A stretch of 64,000 nt of DNA from Heterohyrax brucei. Taxonomy: Eukaryota > Chordata > Mammalia > Hyracoidea > Procaviidae. Under the pieces are notes generated by a model. That model ran no database searches and was not told the origin of the DNA. It saw only the letters and a list, made by a program, of their open reading frames with translations. Location: assembly GCA_028571685.1 (NCBI GenBank), contig CM053144.1, positions 102,082,171 through 102,146,170 of the forward strand, given 5' to 3'. This document shows, one piece after another, positions 27,101 through 42,100 of the stretch. Position 1 is the stretch's first letter. Each line of letters opens with the position of its first letter. The position numbers and the translations under genes were made by a program.

Positions 27101-30100
27101 ATTTAAACACCACACCATCAGGGTTTCCTTTTTTACTTTAAGGATTCTTAAATTTGGAATAACTTTCTTGGTCATAAGTACTACCAGCTCTAGGAAATGC
27201 CCCTGAACCACTGCCAAAGTAGCAGCACAAATAGAAAACAACAACAATATGCCAACAGGGAAAGACAAAAAGGAGGTAAAAAAGAAAACAAGAAAAAAAT
27301 TGAACGAAGAAGTGTTTAAAAGAATGAGAAAGCAGTAGAGTCACTGGGAACAGCAAAGTAAGCACTTTCAAAAAAATTTTCATTAAAGCAATAAGCACAC
27401 TAGCAAAAATTGTCGAAATCAACCTTTTTTAGAACTGAGGAAACGAATTAAAGGTTTGCAACAATCTGGAGAGAGTTTAAGAAACATGGTAACAACAGTG
27501 AACTTCAAGACACTGAAGCTTTCCCCTCTCCCCATCTCCACAGTAGCCTTGTAAGCCACAATCACAGTGAAAATGAGCAACCTAGTTGCCTCTGGAGAGG
27601 ACAGAACCAGTCTGGAGTTCCCCAAAGGCAACATCATCAAAGAACTCTTGTGGATTAACATGTCTGGCAGTCCCCTAGAAAATCCCACTTAGAGGGCTTG
27701 TCTTTATTTAACCTGACTCAGAGATGAGCTCTAAGGTGAACAGCCTTTTACCTGGGAAGCAGGGCGGGGGGGGGGGGGGGGGGGACCAGCATCTGTTGAA
27801 AATGAGCACCAGTGCACCCTTTAACACCTGAACTGCCTGACAACATTAGCAGTTAGAACAAACAAAAAGCTGAACAAAACACTTAAACAGATGAGACATG
27901 ATGCATCTATGAGAAGTTCTGAAAAGCTCCAACACATCTTCTGTGAAACCAGAAAACCACATGTATCAGGATTTTGAAGACATCTCTGTCCAGTTATTAA
28001 CTGACCACTAAGCTAACTGAGCACAGACTTCAGTGACTACATAATGACAAAAAATACACATTTTACAGAATTAGTTCAGAAAAATCATTAAACAAATAAA
28101 TAGTAATAACAACAAATCCCAGGGATGGGGAAGAATCTGATTTCTGGATTCACCACATTATATTATTTAAAATGACTAGTTTTCAACAAAGAATTAGGTG
28201 ACACATGAAGAAACAAGAAATATGGACAATACACAGAAAAAATAGCAGTCAGACTGACCCTTAGGAAGTTCAGAAGCTGTACTTTCTGGACAAACAGTTT
28301 AAAACAGCTATTGGAAATATGTCCAAGGAACTAAAAAAAAAAAATCATGTCTAAACAACTAAAAGAAAATATGAAGATGATGTTTTATCAAATACACAGT
28401 AACAGTAAAGAGTCAGACTTATAAAAAAGGAACCACGTTTCAGGAGTTAAGAAGTATGATAACTGAAGTAAAAAATTCACTACGGGGATTTAACAGCAGA
28501 TGTGGAAAGAATCAGCAAACAGAAGAAAAATCACAAGCAACAAAAATAGATCAGACTTCAGCAAAATTAAAAACTTTTGGAGTTCAAAGGATTTCTCTGA
28601 AGATGTGAGAAACTAAGTTTCTACTGAAGACAATTAAAAAAATCAGAAATGAAAAGTGGTGATGATTGCACATGATGAATATTAACTGATGTCACAAAAC
28701 TGAACATGTATATAGTATCTAAATAGCAAATTTTTTTATACATACACACACAATTTTTAATATGTACACACACACACACACACACAGAAGCTGGTGGTGC
28801 AATGGTTAACAGCTACTAGAAAGTTTGGCTGCTAACCAAAAGGTCAGCAATTCAAATCCACCAGCCAATCCTTAGAAACCCTATAGGGCAGGTCTACTCT
28901 ACAAAGTCACTATGAGTCAAAATCAACTCAATGGCAATAGGTTTTAACATATATATATATACATGTATGTATATATCTACACACACATATGTATATATTT
29001 GTAATATATACATACACACACACAAATACATACAGATGCCCAGGAAAGACACATAACTACTTCAAACAATAAAAAAGTGAAAACATACCCAGGAAATGTG
29101 AAATTATCCATAAATCATATTTCTGATAAGGAACTAGACCCAGAATATATTCTACAACTCTTACAAAACAAGAACATGCTGTCATATGTAAAAGTTATTT
29201 CTAATTTATGAAAAGTACTTTATTTCTGCTTTAGGAAAAGCTTATAGTATTTTCAACTTTGTGAATATACTAAAAGCCACTGACACTCTTACAACATAAC
29301 CACTTACAAAAGAACTCTAACAACATAACCGTGAAAAACAAATAATCCAAATAAAAATGGCTAAATTGTTTGAACACATACTTTTCCAAAACACACCCAA
29401 ATGGCCTTGAAGTATGGGAAACCTTGGTCAACAACATTAGTCATTAAGGAAATGCCAATTAAAACAATGCTACACAACTTCAAACTAAATAACTTGGCTA
29501 GAGTTAAAAAGACTAACAAGTGTTGACAAGGATGTAGAGAATTTGGAACCCTCAAACACACATTGCTGATGGGAATGTAAACTGGTGCAACCAATTTGCA
29601 AAATAATATGGTGGCTCTTAAAATATGAAACATAACTACTATACGACCCATCCTAGCACCTCTAGGAATGCTTGTGAGAAATGAAAACATGTCCACATGA
29701 AAACTGGTACAGGACTGATCATAGGAGAATTATGCAACATAGCCAAAAAGAAAAACAAATGACCATCACTGATAAATGGATAAATACAATGTGGTATATT
29801 CACACAATGGAATGTTACCTGGCAAAAATGAAAAAGTACTGGCACACACTACAATATGGTATGAAAAAAAAGCCAATAGTGATTATTAGGGCTTGGGAGG
29901 TGGAAAAAGAACGGAGAATGACTTCCTGACGATAGAGTATTTTGGGGGGTAATACAAATACTCTGGATTACGTAACAGTGATACATGAATATGCTAAAAC
30001 CCATTGAATTGTGTATGTATATAAGGGTTAATTATACGACTGTTGTTACTGCTCAGTAATTTCCAATTTCCAATTCACAGTGGCCCTATAGACAACAGAA

Positions 30101-33100
30101 CAAAACACCACCCAGTCTTGCATAGTCTTCACAATCTTGTAATGTTTGAGCCTATTGTTGCAGCCACTGTGTCAATCCATCTCCTTCAGGGTCTTCTTTT
30201 TTCCACCGAATATCTACTTAACCAAGCATGATGTCCTTCTCCAGGTAATGGCAAAATGTCCAATGTCACGGGTCTTCCAATAAGCATGTCCTATTTTTGA
30301 CATCTCACAGTGACAATACTTAAGAAGCTCTAATGGCCATAGTTAAATCACATTTTTTTTTATTAGTATTGACAAATAGTCACAAAAAGTTACATGATTC
30401 CAGGTGTTCCATTCACCAAACATTCTGCAAAATTTACAATGGACATAAGCATCCCACCAAGAGAACAATTCTATATTTAATCAAAAGATTTGAGACAACC
30501 TGGTCTGTTGCCAACCAGATGTCTGTGGGTCAACAAATTCCATGTTCCAGTGAAAACATCACCACCACTCATCAGAGTGTAACAAGAATCCATCCCAATC
30601 AATATCTCAGCAAGCTCAAGAACTGGGCCTTTCCTGGATCCCAACTTGGCAGATTTTGCACGTGGACTTGAAACTTTACCCTTACAAAATTGTTGTAACT
30701 TACGAACTGAGGTACAACAACCAGAGATTGTGCCATACATTTGCTGACTGGGCTCTGGAGCAATTGGAAGTTGACCCTGGTTTTGGCCAAAAAGTCTTCT
30801 TCAGCAGTGAGGCTCATTTTTAGGATGAATGGTTTCGGTTAACAAAACTATCACATTTGGAGCAATAAGAATACAATGGAGATTCAAGAATGTCTACTTT
30901 ATCCCCATAAAGTTACTGTTTGGTGTGGATTTTGGTCTGGTGAATCACTGGCCCTTATTTTTCCCAGGATGAAAGAGGAAAGCCATGACTGCCAATGGCA
31001 AAAGATATCTGGCTATGATAACTGATTATTTGGGGCCCACTTGGAAGGTGCCATGCACGGCAGCCATTTACCTGCAGTTCTTTTCCACACGTGCTGCCTT
31101 CAAATATACTTCAAAATAACAAAACAAAACTGTATCATTTGCACAACTTGTCTTACTCAAGTTCAAAGACACGACACTCTTATTGAAGGACCCTTTATGA
31201 GAGATGAAGTCTCACCATCCTCACTTCCAAGGAACATTCTGACTGTACTTCTTTAAAGACAGATTGTTCATTCTTCTGGAAATCCATGGTATATTCAATA
31301 TTCCTCACCAACTACCTAATTCTAATCCATCAATTATTCTTTGATTGGTACAGCTTTTCTATGCACGAGATGACTTAAAATACAACGGCTTGTATCGTAG
31401 TCCTCTCAGTGACAGCACTGCTTTTTAATACTTGAAAGAGCTATTTTGCAGCAGATGTGCTCAATGCAATACATTTATTTTCTAACTGCTCTTTCTATGG
31501 GACTGATTGTAGGTCCAACTTGAAATCCTTGACATCTTCAACCTCTTCTCCATTTATCACAATGTTGCTTATTGGTACAGCTGTGAAAATTTCTGTTTTC
31601 TTTATGCTGAAGTCTAATTCATACTGAAGGCTGTATAGTCTTGATCAGTAAGTGCCTCATGTACTCTTCTCTTTTGGTAAGCAAGGTTGTCACATGCATG
31701 TTGCACGTTATTCAACAGTCTTCCATCAATCCTGATGCCCCCATTCTTCTACATATAGTTCAGCTTCTTGGATTATTTGCTCAGGACACAAACTGAGTAA
31801 GTACAGGGAAAGGATATAGCATACTTCTCCTGATTTTAAATCATGCAACAAATCCCCTTGGTCTGTTCAAATGACAGCCTCTTGGTTCATGTGCAGGTTT
31901 CAGATAAGCACAATTCAGTGTTCTGGGATTCTCATCCTCCACAATGTTATCCAAAACTAGTTATGATCCACAGAGTCAAAAGCCTTGCATAGTCAAGAAA
32001 ACACAAGTAAACATTTCTGGTAGTCTCTGCTTTCAGTCAAGATTCATCTGACATCAAGAATGATATCCTTTGTTTCATGCCCTGTTCTGAATCCACCTTA
32101 AGTTTCTGGCAGTGCCCTGTAAATGCACTGTACAACCACTTTTGAATGATTTTCAACAAAATTTTGTTAACAACCACTTTCAAATGATCTTCAGCAAAAT
32201 TTTAATTGTATGCAACATTAGTGCTATTATTCTATAACTTCCACATTCCTTTGGATCATCTTTCTTTGGAATGGGCACAAGTAAGGATCTCTTCCATTGG
32301 CTGACCAGGTAACTGTTTTCCAAATGTCTTGGCATAGAAGAATAAGTGCTTCCAGCATTCCATCCACTTGTTAAAACATCTCAATTTTACGGTAATGATT
32401 TCTATCTCAGTTTTTTAAAAAGAAAAGTAGGAAAGGAATACAACATCTTAGATGGCTTATGCAAGTACACAAATCTTTCAAAATCTTAAAGATTTCCTTT
32501 TTAAAACAATCCAAATTTTCCCAGGTAGGCTCAGATTCTGGTTTCTCACATGTATGTACTTTTTAAGAGTGATTTCTCTGTTGAATTATACTTGTTTCCT
32601 TACCTTTGTCTTCATTACATTGTAACCTCCTTAAAAACAAAGTAGCCTTTCATTATTTTTATCACCAATAAATACAGGGGCTGTCACATAGCTGGGGCTC
32701 AAAAAAGTTAGTTAAATGAACTAACACACAACATCCAGCACCACTCCACTGACCAGATACCTGGTAACTAAAACTTGGTGTCTTGCCTGACAGAGAAACC
32801 CTGGTGATGCAGTGGTTAAGCGCTGCATCTGCTAACCAAAAGATCTGCAGTTCAAATCCACCAGGTATTCCTTGGAACTTCAATGGGGCAGTTCTACTTC
32901 GACCTGTAGGGTCACTATGAGTTGGAATCGGCTCAGCAGCAGTAGGTTTGGTTTTCTGGTTTTGCCTAACAAAGTATATATAAATGCACTCTTCATAAAT
33001 TGTGTTTAAATTCTTAGTCTATTTCTTTCACTTCAAGTACGTTAGCAAAATCACAAAAACAGGCAAGAAAGAACTTAGGCAGAGTATTGCCAAAATCATA

Positions 33101-36100
33101 CTACTTATTGTCAAATCATTTATCTGAATCACTGAAATAGCCAGAAATAGAACTGCTAAATCTAACTGATCTCAACCATTGAGTGTAATTCTTGTGGAGT
33201 CCTTTTTCATACTGATAATGAAAGGTATCCACTCTGTACCTTTTTTGTAAGTTAGCAGCCCTATTCTTTAAAGTAAGCCTTTACTGATAGCTCACTGCAA
33301 GTATATTAGAAATCAGAATTCATGCTGTTTTTGCCATTATTCCATTAAAACTAAAATGTGCTAATTTTTATTAACACCTTTTATCCTCACAGCTTCATCA
33401 GTATAGAGGTAGTCCAAAAGAGCTTGCAGAACATCAGAATGTATTGGCATTTCTAGAGCTGCACAACTGGAAGCCTAAATAGAACAAAATAATTTTTTTA
33501 GCAACAGAATATCACATTTAGATTACTGGTTCTAAAAACCTTAAGCAAGAAATCTCATCCAATACAGAAGAACACAGAATTGACAAAACTCAAAGCTAAA
33601 ATAAGGTATTTTAAATTTTAAAACACCCTATACATGAAAACAAGAAAAGAAAATCCCAGGAACAAAAAGCACATTGGTATTACAAATATATGTATAAATG
33701 ATAATGGGGATACATGACGTAAGTAACTTTTTGGCAACAATTTTAATTTCTAAATGTTGCTGTTTTCCAGGAGGCTTAAACATAAATAACATTCAATATA
33801 ATAGAAAAAGTGAGCTAAAACATGAATCTAAAAACTAAGACACAAAAACTTTGTGTCACAGAGGTAGAATGCCAAGTGTGTTTAGGAAACTATGGTCATT
33901 CTGTAACATGTAATTTTCAGAATGTTTACATATTAATTTTTAAAAAATAAAAACATATTTTCCAAGAATACTAACATATAGTTATCTTCAGCTTCACAGT
34001 TATTTCCAAGATAATTATCTTCAGACTTATCATAAGTCTAAGTATTGTTATCAGATCAAGTTTAAAGATGAACACTAACTACTTCAACATCAACTGAAAC
34101 AAAGTAATTATTACTAACTTGAGGACAATTCATAGTGTATATGCTAATAGTTTTATGCTAATATATATGCATATGCTAATGAAATCATAATTGTTGTTGC
34201 ATAATAAAAATCTGCACTGGCACAAGCAAACTAAAAATTTTTAATTTGCCAGAAAAAAGAAATTTCCAAAAAACTTAAAAGCTAATTTGAATTAATCTAT
34301 AATCTCTAACTATCGACTCAACAGCAAAAGGAAAAATGAAATAGTGAAGGGAGCTCTTACTGGGTGCCATCAAATCTGCTGCCAGTCACAGCAGCACTAA
34401 CTACATACACAAAATGGAAATTTGTCTGATTCTGCACCACCCTCAATACTGTTACGTTCACGTCCATTGTTGCAGCCACTGTATCAGTCCGTCTCCTTGA
34501 GGGTCATCTTTTTTGCTGACCCTCCAGGTTTTACCAAGCATAATGTCCTTCTCCACTGAATGGTCTCTCCTGGTAATTCGTCTCACCATTCACACTTCCA
34601 GTGAGCATTCTGACTATACTTCTTTCAGGACAGATTTGTTTGTTCTTCTAGCAATCCTTGGTATATTAAATATTCTTCATCAAATATCATAATTCTAATG
34701 CATCAATTCTTATTTGGTTTTCTTTTCCTTATTCACTGTTTAGCTTTAGCCTACATATGAGATGACTGAAAATACCATGGCTTATCTCCGGGGCACTTTA
34801 GTCCACACAGTAATACCTTTGTGTTTTACTACTTTAAAGGGGTTTTATGCTGTAGATTTACCCGATACAATATGTCATCTGATTTCTTGACTGCTGCTTC
34901 CATGGGTTTTGATTGTGCATCCAAATTAAATGAAATCTTTGACATTAACATTAAAATACGCAGTGTTTATTATGTCTTTTAAGAAAGGCTAATTCCAGTA
35001 CCACTTTTAAACTTGTATATCATAATACTGACAAATCCCACTGAGTTCCAATTTATAATTTCTTTAGTATACAATTTTCTTGAAATAAAAAGAACCAGTT
35101 ACCAGCCTATATGCTTTCTACTTAAATCTTACCTCAATCCATGAGCTACTCAGCATACTACGAAAATATTCTGGGGGAAAAAAAAAGTTCAATTCAGTAG
35201 AAGTAATCAAACAATATTTACAAAAAAAAAAAAAAAATTAACAACAAAGAGTATACCAACCTAGTCTGGCACAAAGAACACATTTATGACAATGAAATTC
35301 CTTTCCATCCACTGATTTCATGGTCACATCACACAGAAAAGAACTGTAAGAAAAACATTTGACTGAAAAAAAAAAAAACTTTACCCTGTTCATTCAGGGA
35401 AGACAATAAGGGTCTTAAAGACGGTATTTGAAAAGAAAACTGAATACAAATAAAGGGTCAAATAATCTTTCCTTTCATTTTACTATTTTACTCCATGCCA
35501 GTGTTAATAATGTAACAGTCAGAGACATCATATTCAAGACTCTTCAATTTCACTTATTTCTATCCCATGTCAGGCAGTCTAGATACCGCCAATGTCTGTC
35601 TTTCTCAAAAACTTTTCGCCTACAAAGAAAGTACAAATACCTTTAAAAAAATATATTCTAATAGCAAACATATTTAGAATACTGTATTTACTATTAAAGA
35701 ATTTTACACTAAAAGAATAATCATAATGATTACACATAATTAGTATGATTTGGGGGGTTAACATCATTTCCTGAGTACAAGATATAAAAATTTAGGCAAG
35801 AAAAATAAAAATAAAGATTCCCCTCTCTTCGTTCAGAAAGTAAGCAGTAAGGGTGAATTCCTTCTATATCTTATGAAGCAATTAGTCTTTTATCCATTTA
35901 CCTCAATAACTCCTCAATATTTCCAGAAATGAAGATGACTAGAAAAGACATAAGGGCATCTACCTACACATTTCACTTGTATGCAGATAAGAAGCTCTCT
36001 ATTTTCACAATCAGGTGTCACAATCTAGAGATGAAAATTTTTATCTTTATTTTTTAACTTACCATTTTTTCTGATTTAGCTTTGGTTTATTACCAGTTTT

Positions 36101-39100
36101 CTTGACAATAACATTAATTTTTTCATTTTCAAATCTGACTCCATCTAACCTATAATAGACAAAAATTAACAGTTAGACATATATTCTCCCTACCAAAACA
36201 AACGAAAAATCCTACACATTAGCGTACATCTGAACATGATTACACAAATAATTTATATCAGAAAAAAAAAAAAACCCCACTGCCTTTGAGTTGATTCTGA
36301 GTCATAGTTATTCTATAGAACTGCATTCACAGGAATTTCAGTTGCAGTAATTTTATAGAAGTGCATCACTCAGACATTTTTCTTCACTGCGCTGGTGGTG
36401 TAGTGGGTTAAGTGCTACATCTGCTAACCAAAAGGTCAGCAGTACAAATCCACCAGGCCCTCCTTGGAAACTCTATGGGGCAGTTCTACTCTGACATATA
36501 GGGTTGCTGTGAGTTGGACCTGACTTGACGGCAGTTTTTTTTTTTTTTTTTTTTTTTTCACCACTGGGTGGATCTGAACCACGAACCATTCATTTAGCAG
36601 CCAAGTGCAAACCATTTGCATTACCCAGGGACCTAGATCATTTGTATTCCTCAGAAAAGTAAATCAACAAACCCCTAACACGCCCTCTCATTTAATTTTA
36701 CTTAGAATTCAAATTAAACATCTCTATGATTAAAAAAAGCAAGTTACAATGCAAAGTCCTTCACTGTTTTTAAATAAAAAACATACACTTATACACACAC
36801 CTCTCCTGCAACCACCCCACAACCAAGGCTGTACTTCCATATGCAACATAAATACCTTAAGAAAGAATTCCAAATCACATCTTTTTTATAATGTGACAGA
36901 TGTTGTGTTAGACACTCTACATACAATATGATAAAACTGTTAGGTCAATACTATCCCTTTCATTTTCTAAACTGGGAAAGGGAGGCTCAAAAAAAATAAG
37001 AAACGTGTCTCAGCCAGTAACAGCAGGAACAGTAATAGGAACAGTAATAGTAAGACGTTCCGTGAAAAAGAGGAAAGGCCCCCAACAACACAGACTGACA
37101 CAATGGCTACAACAGTGGGCTCAAGCACAACTGTGAGGACGGTGCAGGACCAGACAGTGTTTCTTCCTGTTGTATGCAGGTCTGCTCTGAGTCAGAAATG
37201 ACTCAATGGCACCTAACAAGAGCAACAGTAACAGTAGAGCTAAGAGACCAATACATGGCTTTCTAATTCCAAAGACAGTACTCTTGCCAGCACAACACTA
37301 TCCCAGATTCCTGATCACTGATCATCTTTCTGTCTTCTAATATTTCAATCAAGTGAGTCCCAGTGATAGCTCTAATAGAAAACAGAGGAAGAAAATACAG
37401 GAAGAACACACCCCTGTTCCTCCCCTAAAAAACAGGGAGAAAGGTGAAAGAGAATAAAAAGGAATTTTTGAAGCGAGTATATAATGAGGCAGAAGAATAG
37501 ACATTAAAGAGGGACCATACCTACTACTCAAATTATTGAGGCCAAATTTCTTTGCAACATTTTGCAACATTCTTATAGGATCATCTTCCCCAACACTTTT
37601 TCCTTTTTTGGAAGATTTCGGTTTTCTTTTCTGCTTTTCACTAATTGTTTGAGCTTGATGACTTTTATAAACCTCAAATGCTGATTTCTGATTATTATCT
37701 TCAGGGCAATTTATTTTATTCAAAAGAGAATTCGGAACGTTCTGATATTCTTCTGTTTTTTTGCTAAAGTGTATTCTTGGTTTATAGCCATGAGTTAAGA
37801 AATCACAAGTGTCTGTGTAGATATACTGCAGAAGGTATTCAAACAAGTCAGGATGAACCTTCTCTAGCACAAACAGATGGCATCCCACAGCATCTTCATC
37901 TTTACGGTAAATATCTGCAAAGTCTAAAGAAGTGCCATCTGAAATAAACAATTTCTGAAAAAAGTCAGAACGCATGGCCAAAATATATTTATGTGCAGGG
38001 AAGATTCTATTGCCAACTTGAAATGTCACATCATGGATGCTGTCCATTTCATCTGTTTCCCTTAACAGCTTGCCAAACTCTTCAAAAAGCGATGATGAAG
38101 ACACAACTGGAATTTCATAAAGGCTAGAAACAAAACAAGAATCATTTTTACTTTCAAGAAAATGAAAGAAAACAAAATCATTCCCAGCCATTACTTTTTT
38201 GCAAATGCAATTCCTTTATTTATTAAGCTTCAAAAATTTTAAATTCAGCATTTCCAAAAATACAGCACAAAGTCTAGATACTACATCATCCTTTAATTTT
38301 TATCTATTCCCTTTTGTAATTGTTTTCACTTAAATTAAAATGACAATAATTAAGTTTTCCTTTTTTCTAGTTCTATAAGAACCACAATGGAATTTAAAAC
38401 AACATAAATTCAAACTACTATTCTGCTGAAATTTTCCAAGTGATTAAAAGTAAAACTAAAAACACTTGTTAAAAAATGAGTAGAGTGCAGTTCTCATCCT
38501 TGTTCTCTTCTATATCTATTTTATAAGCGAAAAAAATAAGCAAATATACAGAGAACTTAGCAAATACTTCAGGTCCTGGATCTTGGAGTATGTCAGAAAC
38601 TCAAGGACGTAAAGATAAACACACACAGACATAGCACTGGTCTGTAACCCTGGTTCTTTTATAACTGCATAATGTCAGATAATACCTTTCCAATCTACAT
38701 TTTATCGTTCTAGGTAGGACAATCAACCCTCTTAGTTTGCCTAGGACTGAAGGGCTTCCTGGGACAGTCCTGGCAAATCAGGATGAATGATCACACTGCT
38801 ACTTAAAGAACTGTTCACTTTGACACTATTACTACTATTCTAATCTGTCCTCTGTCTATTACTGTGACTTAAGACATTTGCCCTGGAATTCACACTGCCT
38901 TACACCTCTTTTTTGTCAATTGTCTTGGTGTTCAAGGGTCAGAAATTTCTGCAAACTACCTAAGAAATATTTATAACACATTTCTCAGAATTTGAGAATC
39001 TAGAGTATACCATCAAGTACTAAAGACAAATTATACATGTATACACACACATAAAAACTAAAGGGAAAACTCATCATTCCTAGTATGACAATTTATACCT

Positions 39101-42100
39101 TTGTATTATCCTGGCAGCATGATTATATGCTTAAAGTCTCTACAGGACTTGGCAAAGACTCTTTAGTTAAATCTGAGCCAGGAGCTATTGAAAACAGAAG
39201 AAAATCTAGTGACTGTTCCTTCTAAAATTGAAAATAAAATGTAACACATATAAATATACCTTGTTTTAGGATCTGACTGAAGGATTGCAAAGTTGCATCC
39301 ACTTGGATCTGTGCTGACACTAACAGCTCTATGGGCAAAAGTAAGTTTCTCAAGTCGAATTCTTTCATATACACTATTTATTTCAGAGACACAAGACACA
39401 TCTGACGAGGAATTGTGAAGGTTTGATAAAACCTCTGCTAAAAAGAAAAAAAAAGAACATCATTAATCAAGTCTTTACTGAAACCATTAAAATGATTTAG
39501 AAGTAAATGAGAAGAAAAACAACTGTGACCGTATTAAAAAAAATCCTTCCAACTCGATGGCACTTGGCTTTTTGGCATGTATTAAGTGCTCTCAAAGAAT
39601 TATCTCCTTTTCTTTTACATTCTTTATACTGGCTGTATTCTACAAGAAATTGGGGGTGCGCAAATTTTCCATTATCCTTGCTTTCATCCCTTTCAACAAA
39701 CACATGCTCTGTACTGGCACCAAAGTTATCTTCCAAGGAAGCAAACAGTATCATGCTGGTTTTTTAAATTCCTCATATTATATTAAAAATATATAAATTT
39801 AACATCTTTATGATCTGCCTGTTTGGTTGCTTCCTCCATTTGTCCCTTGCTCCCATTCATTCACCAAATATCTGAGAGTGACCACACTGCACTACTGTGA
39901 CAACATGATGTTCACGGCATCCCCAGTGACACATTACTGAACAAAGGAAATGCATCCCTACCCTCATGGAGTGTACAGCATAGCAGGAAGATGGATATTA
40001 AACAAATAACTACATCACTACAGGTCAGATCAAGGTTATGAAAGAAACATATAGAGTGCTTCCAGGTAGACATGAAATTTGGATGCAAAGAACTTATTCT
40101 GGCTTCAATATCAAGTATGTTTAAAGTACATAAGAACAGAAAAGAAAGGGCACTTAGGAAGCTACTTCAAGAGCTGCAGCACTGAAACCAGAAAAATGGA
40201 TAAGTTTCAGAAATACTTGAGTCAGAAGTAGCCAATTTTGTTGAGGATTGACTAAACACAGGAAGTAGACTCTACAAATGTCAGACTGAAGCCAAGATGA
40301 TCATCAATTCAGTCGTAGAATTTTAGAGTACAAAGTTTGACTATGACAAAATTCTGAGGACTTCCAACAGTTCAGGTCCAATCCACGTTTTGTTCACTCC
40401 CTCAAATTCATTCTATTTGAGTGTTAGAGAGCTTTACAAATCTTAGCCCAGACACTCAGTTATTCTAATCTATGCTTTCAGCAGACCTTAACCCTATACT
40501 AGCATTTGTCTCAGTGAGCTATCAACATTTATATACACATGTCCTACTGCCCTTAAAAGCCTGTAAGCACCTGAGAATAGAGCTGTATCTTATACATTTT
40601 CCTGTCACTGAAATCTAGTCCTACATCTGGCACACAGTAAACACACCTTATATGTCTATGGTATTGAATAATCTATAAAGAAATAAAACATGTAATCAAA
40701 ATCAGTCGATTACCTAAAAAACATTCCTTTCTAGCTTCATTATTCTAGAGAACATATAATTTTCTCAGAGTAATTATAAACATTATTTATATAGTTTTTA
40801 GCATACAATTACTAATTTACCCATTCAGATATATAACGAGGGACTACTAGGTTTTAGGAAATATGTCAAATGCTAAGGATACTGTGAAACAGTCACAGCC
40901 AATGCTCGTAGGTAACAGGTATTAAATTAATCATGACGACAAACACATAACTACAAGTAAAAATGATGAAAATACAAAGAGAAAATGAAAAGTAAAACAG
41001 AATAACAAAGATTAGATTGAGGGATCATGAAGATACATCTGATAAAATATAAATTAATCTGACCTGTGAAGAGTTAAGGAAGGCCCAGGGACTAATTACA
41101 GCTCAGCATAATTGAAAAACTTTAGAAGGCCAACATGACTGAAGAGTGGTTTGTGAGAGAGAGGGAAGTCAACATGAGTTCTGAGACACAGGTAAGGATC
41201 CCAACTTTCTAGGTCATGTTTTAGAAATGAGAAACTTATTAAATGGCTTTGAAACATGGAAGCCTTAGGATCAGATCCTGAAAGCTCATTCGAGTAATTG
41301 TTTGAGAATGAGTTCAAAGGGAGAAGAGTGGAAATAAGGAAATCTATTTTCTGTGTGTGGTTTGAACTAGGATGGCAACAACAGAAATGCAGAAGTGTAA
41401 GTGAATTCTAGTTATTCTGGAAGAAAAATCAACAGATCACTAACTATGAATGAAAAAAAAGGTACTAGCCTATGTTAAAAATAATCCACAAGTTTAAATT
41501 TATATTCACACTAAGAGCGAACTATATTATAAATAACTTCTATTTTCAACAATACCATCATAATTAAAGCTATCCTTTTATTCATCAAGGAATGAAACAA
41601 AACTTGCCTCCAATTACTCAGTAATCATTTAATACAACTACCTGTACTTTTTAAAATTCTCTGGTGCTATAAAAACTATTCTTCCTCTGCTTTTCCTCTA
41701 AGTCATGAGATTTCTCCCAAACCTTAAATTTTGCATACAAAAGTACGTTTGTTTTTCTTGTTTTTAAAAAGAGTATAAACTGCTCAATTCTCACTTTGAC
41801 AACAAAGAGGAAAAGGACATAGAAATTATCTGATGAGTTTTTCTTTTTTAAACTACTGACTTCCCTGTCTGTGGAGCCAAGGTTAAGAATTAGCATCAAT
41901 GACCCACTGTTAATAACAAGAACTGACCACATCCTTAAGATGTACTGCGAGACACACAGAAACTTGAAAATTTGACACATAACTGAATAGAATTTCCTAT
42001 ACTTACCTGAACACACACAAACCAAAATGAAAACAAGAGTGATAAAGGCAAAACATAACAATACTTAACAATTAATTCTCATCAATTTCAAAGTTAATTT

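Larger units (their letters stand above)
27190..30030 (+). repeat. Old L1 LINE remnants (plus strand)
   Basis: 28430-28620 resembles an L1 5' region ('actgaagtaaaaaattcact'). 28560-30000 follows ORF2 order ('cttcagcaaaattaaaaact' to 'tttgcaaaataatatggtgg' to 'aatacaatgtggtatattca'). Heavily decayed; interrupted by the AfroSINE at 28786 and CA/TA microsatellites. Confidence 0.7.

Noticed and set aside
28764..29035. Repeated units suggesting a CRISPR-like array
   Set aside because: These are microsatellites and a SINE; there are no regular direct repeats with unique spacers, and the DNA is mammalian.
41651..42061. 136-residue minus-strand open frame next to exon 10
   Set aside because: No homology recognised, biased composition, and not needed by the exon chain.
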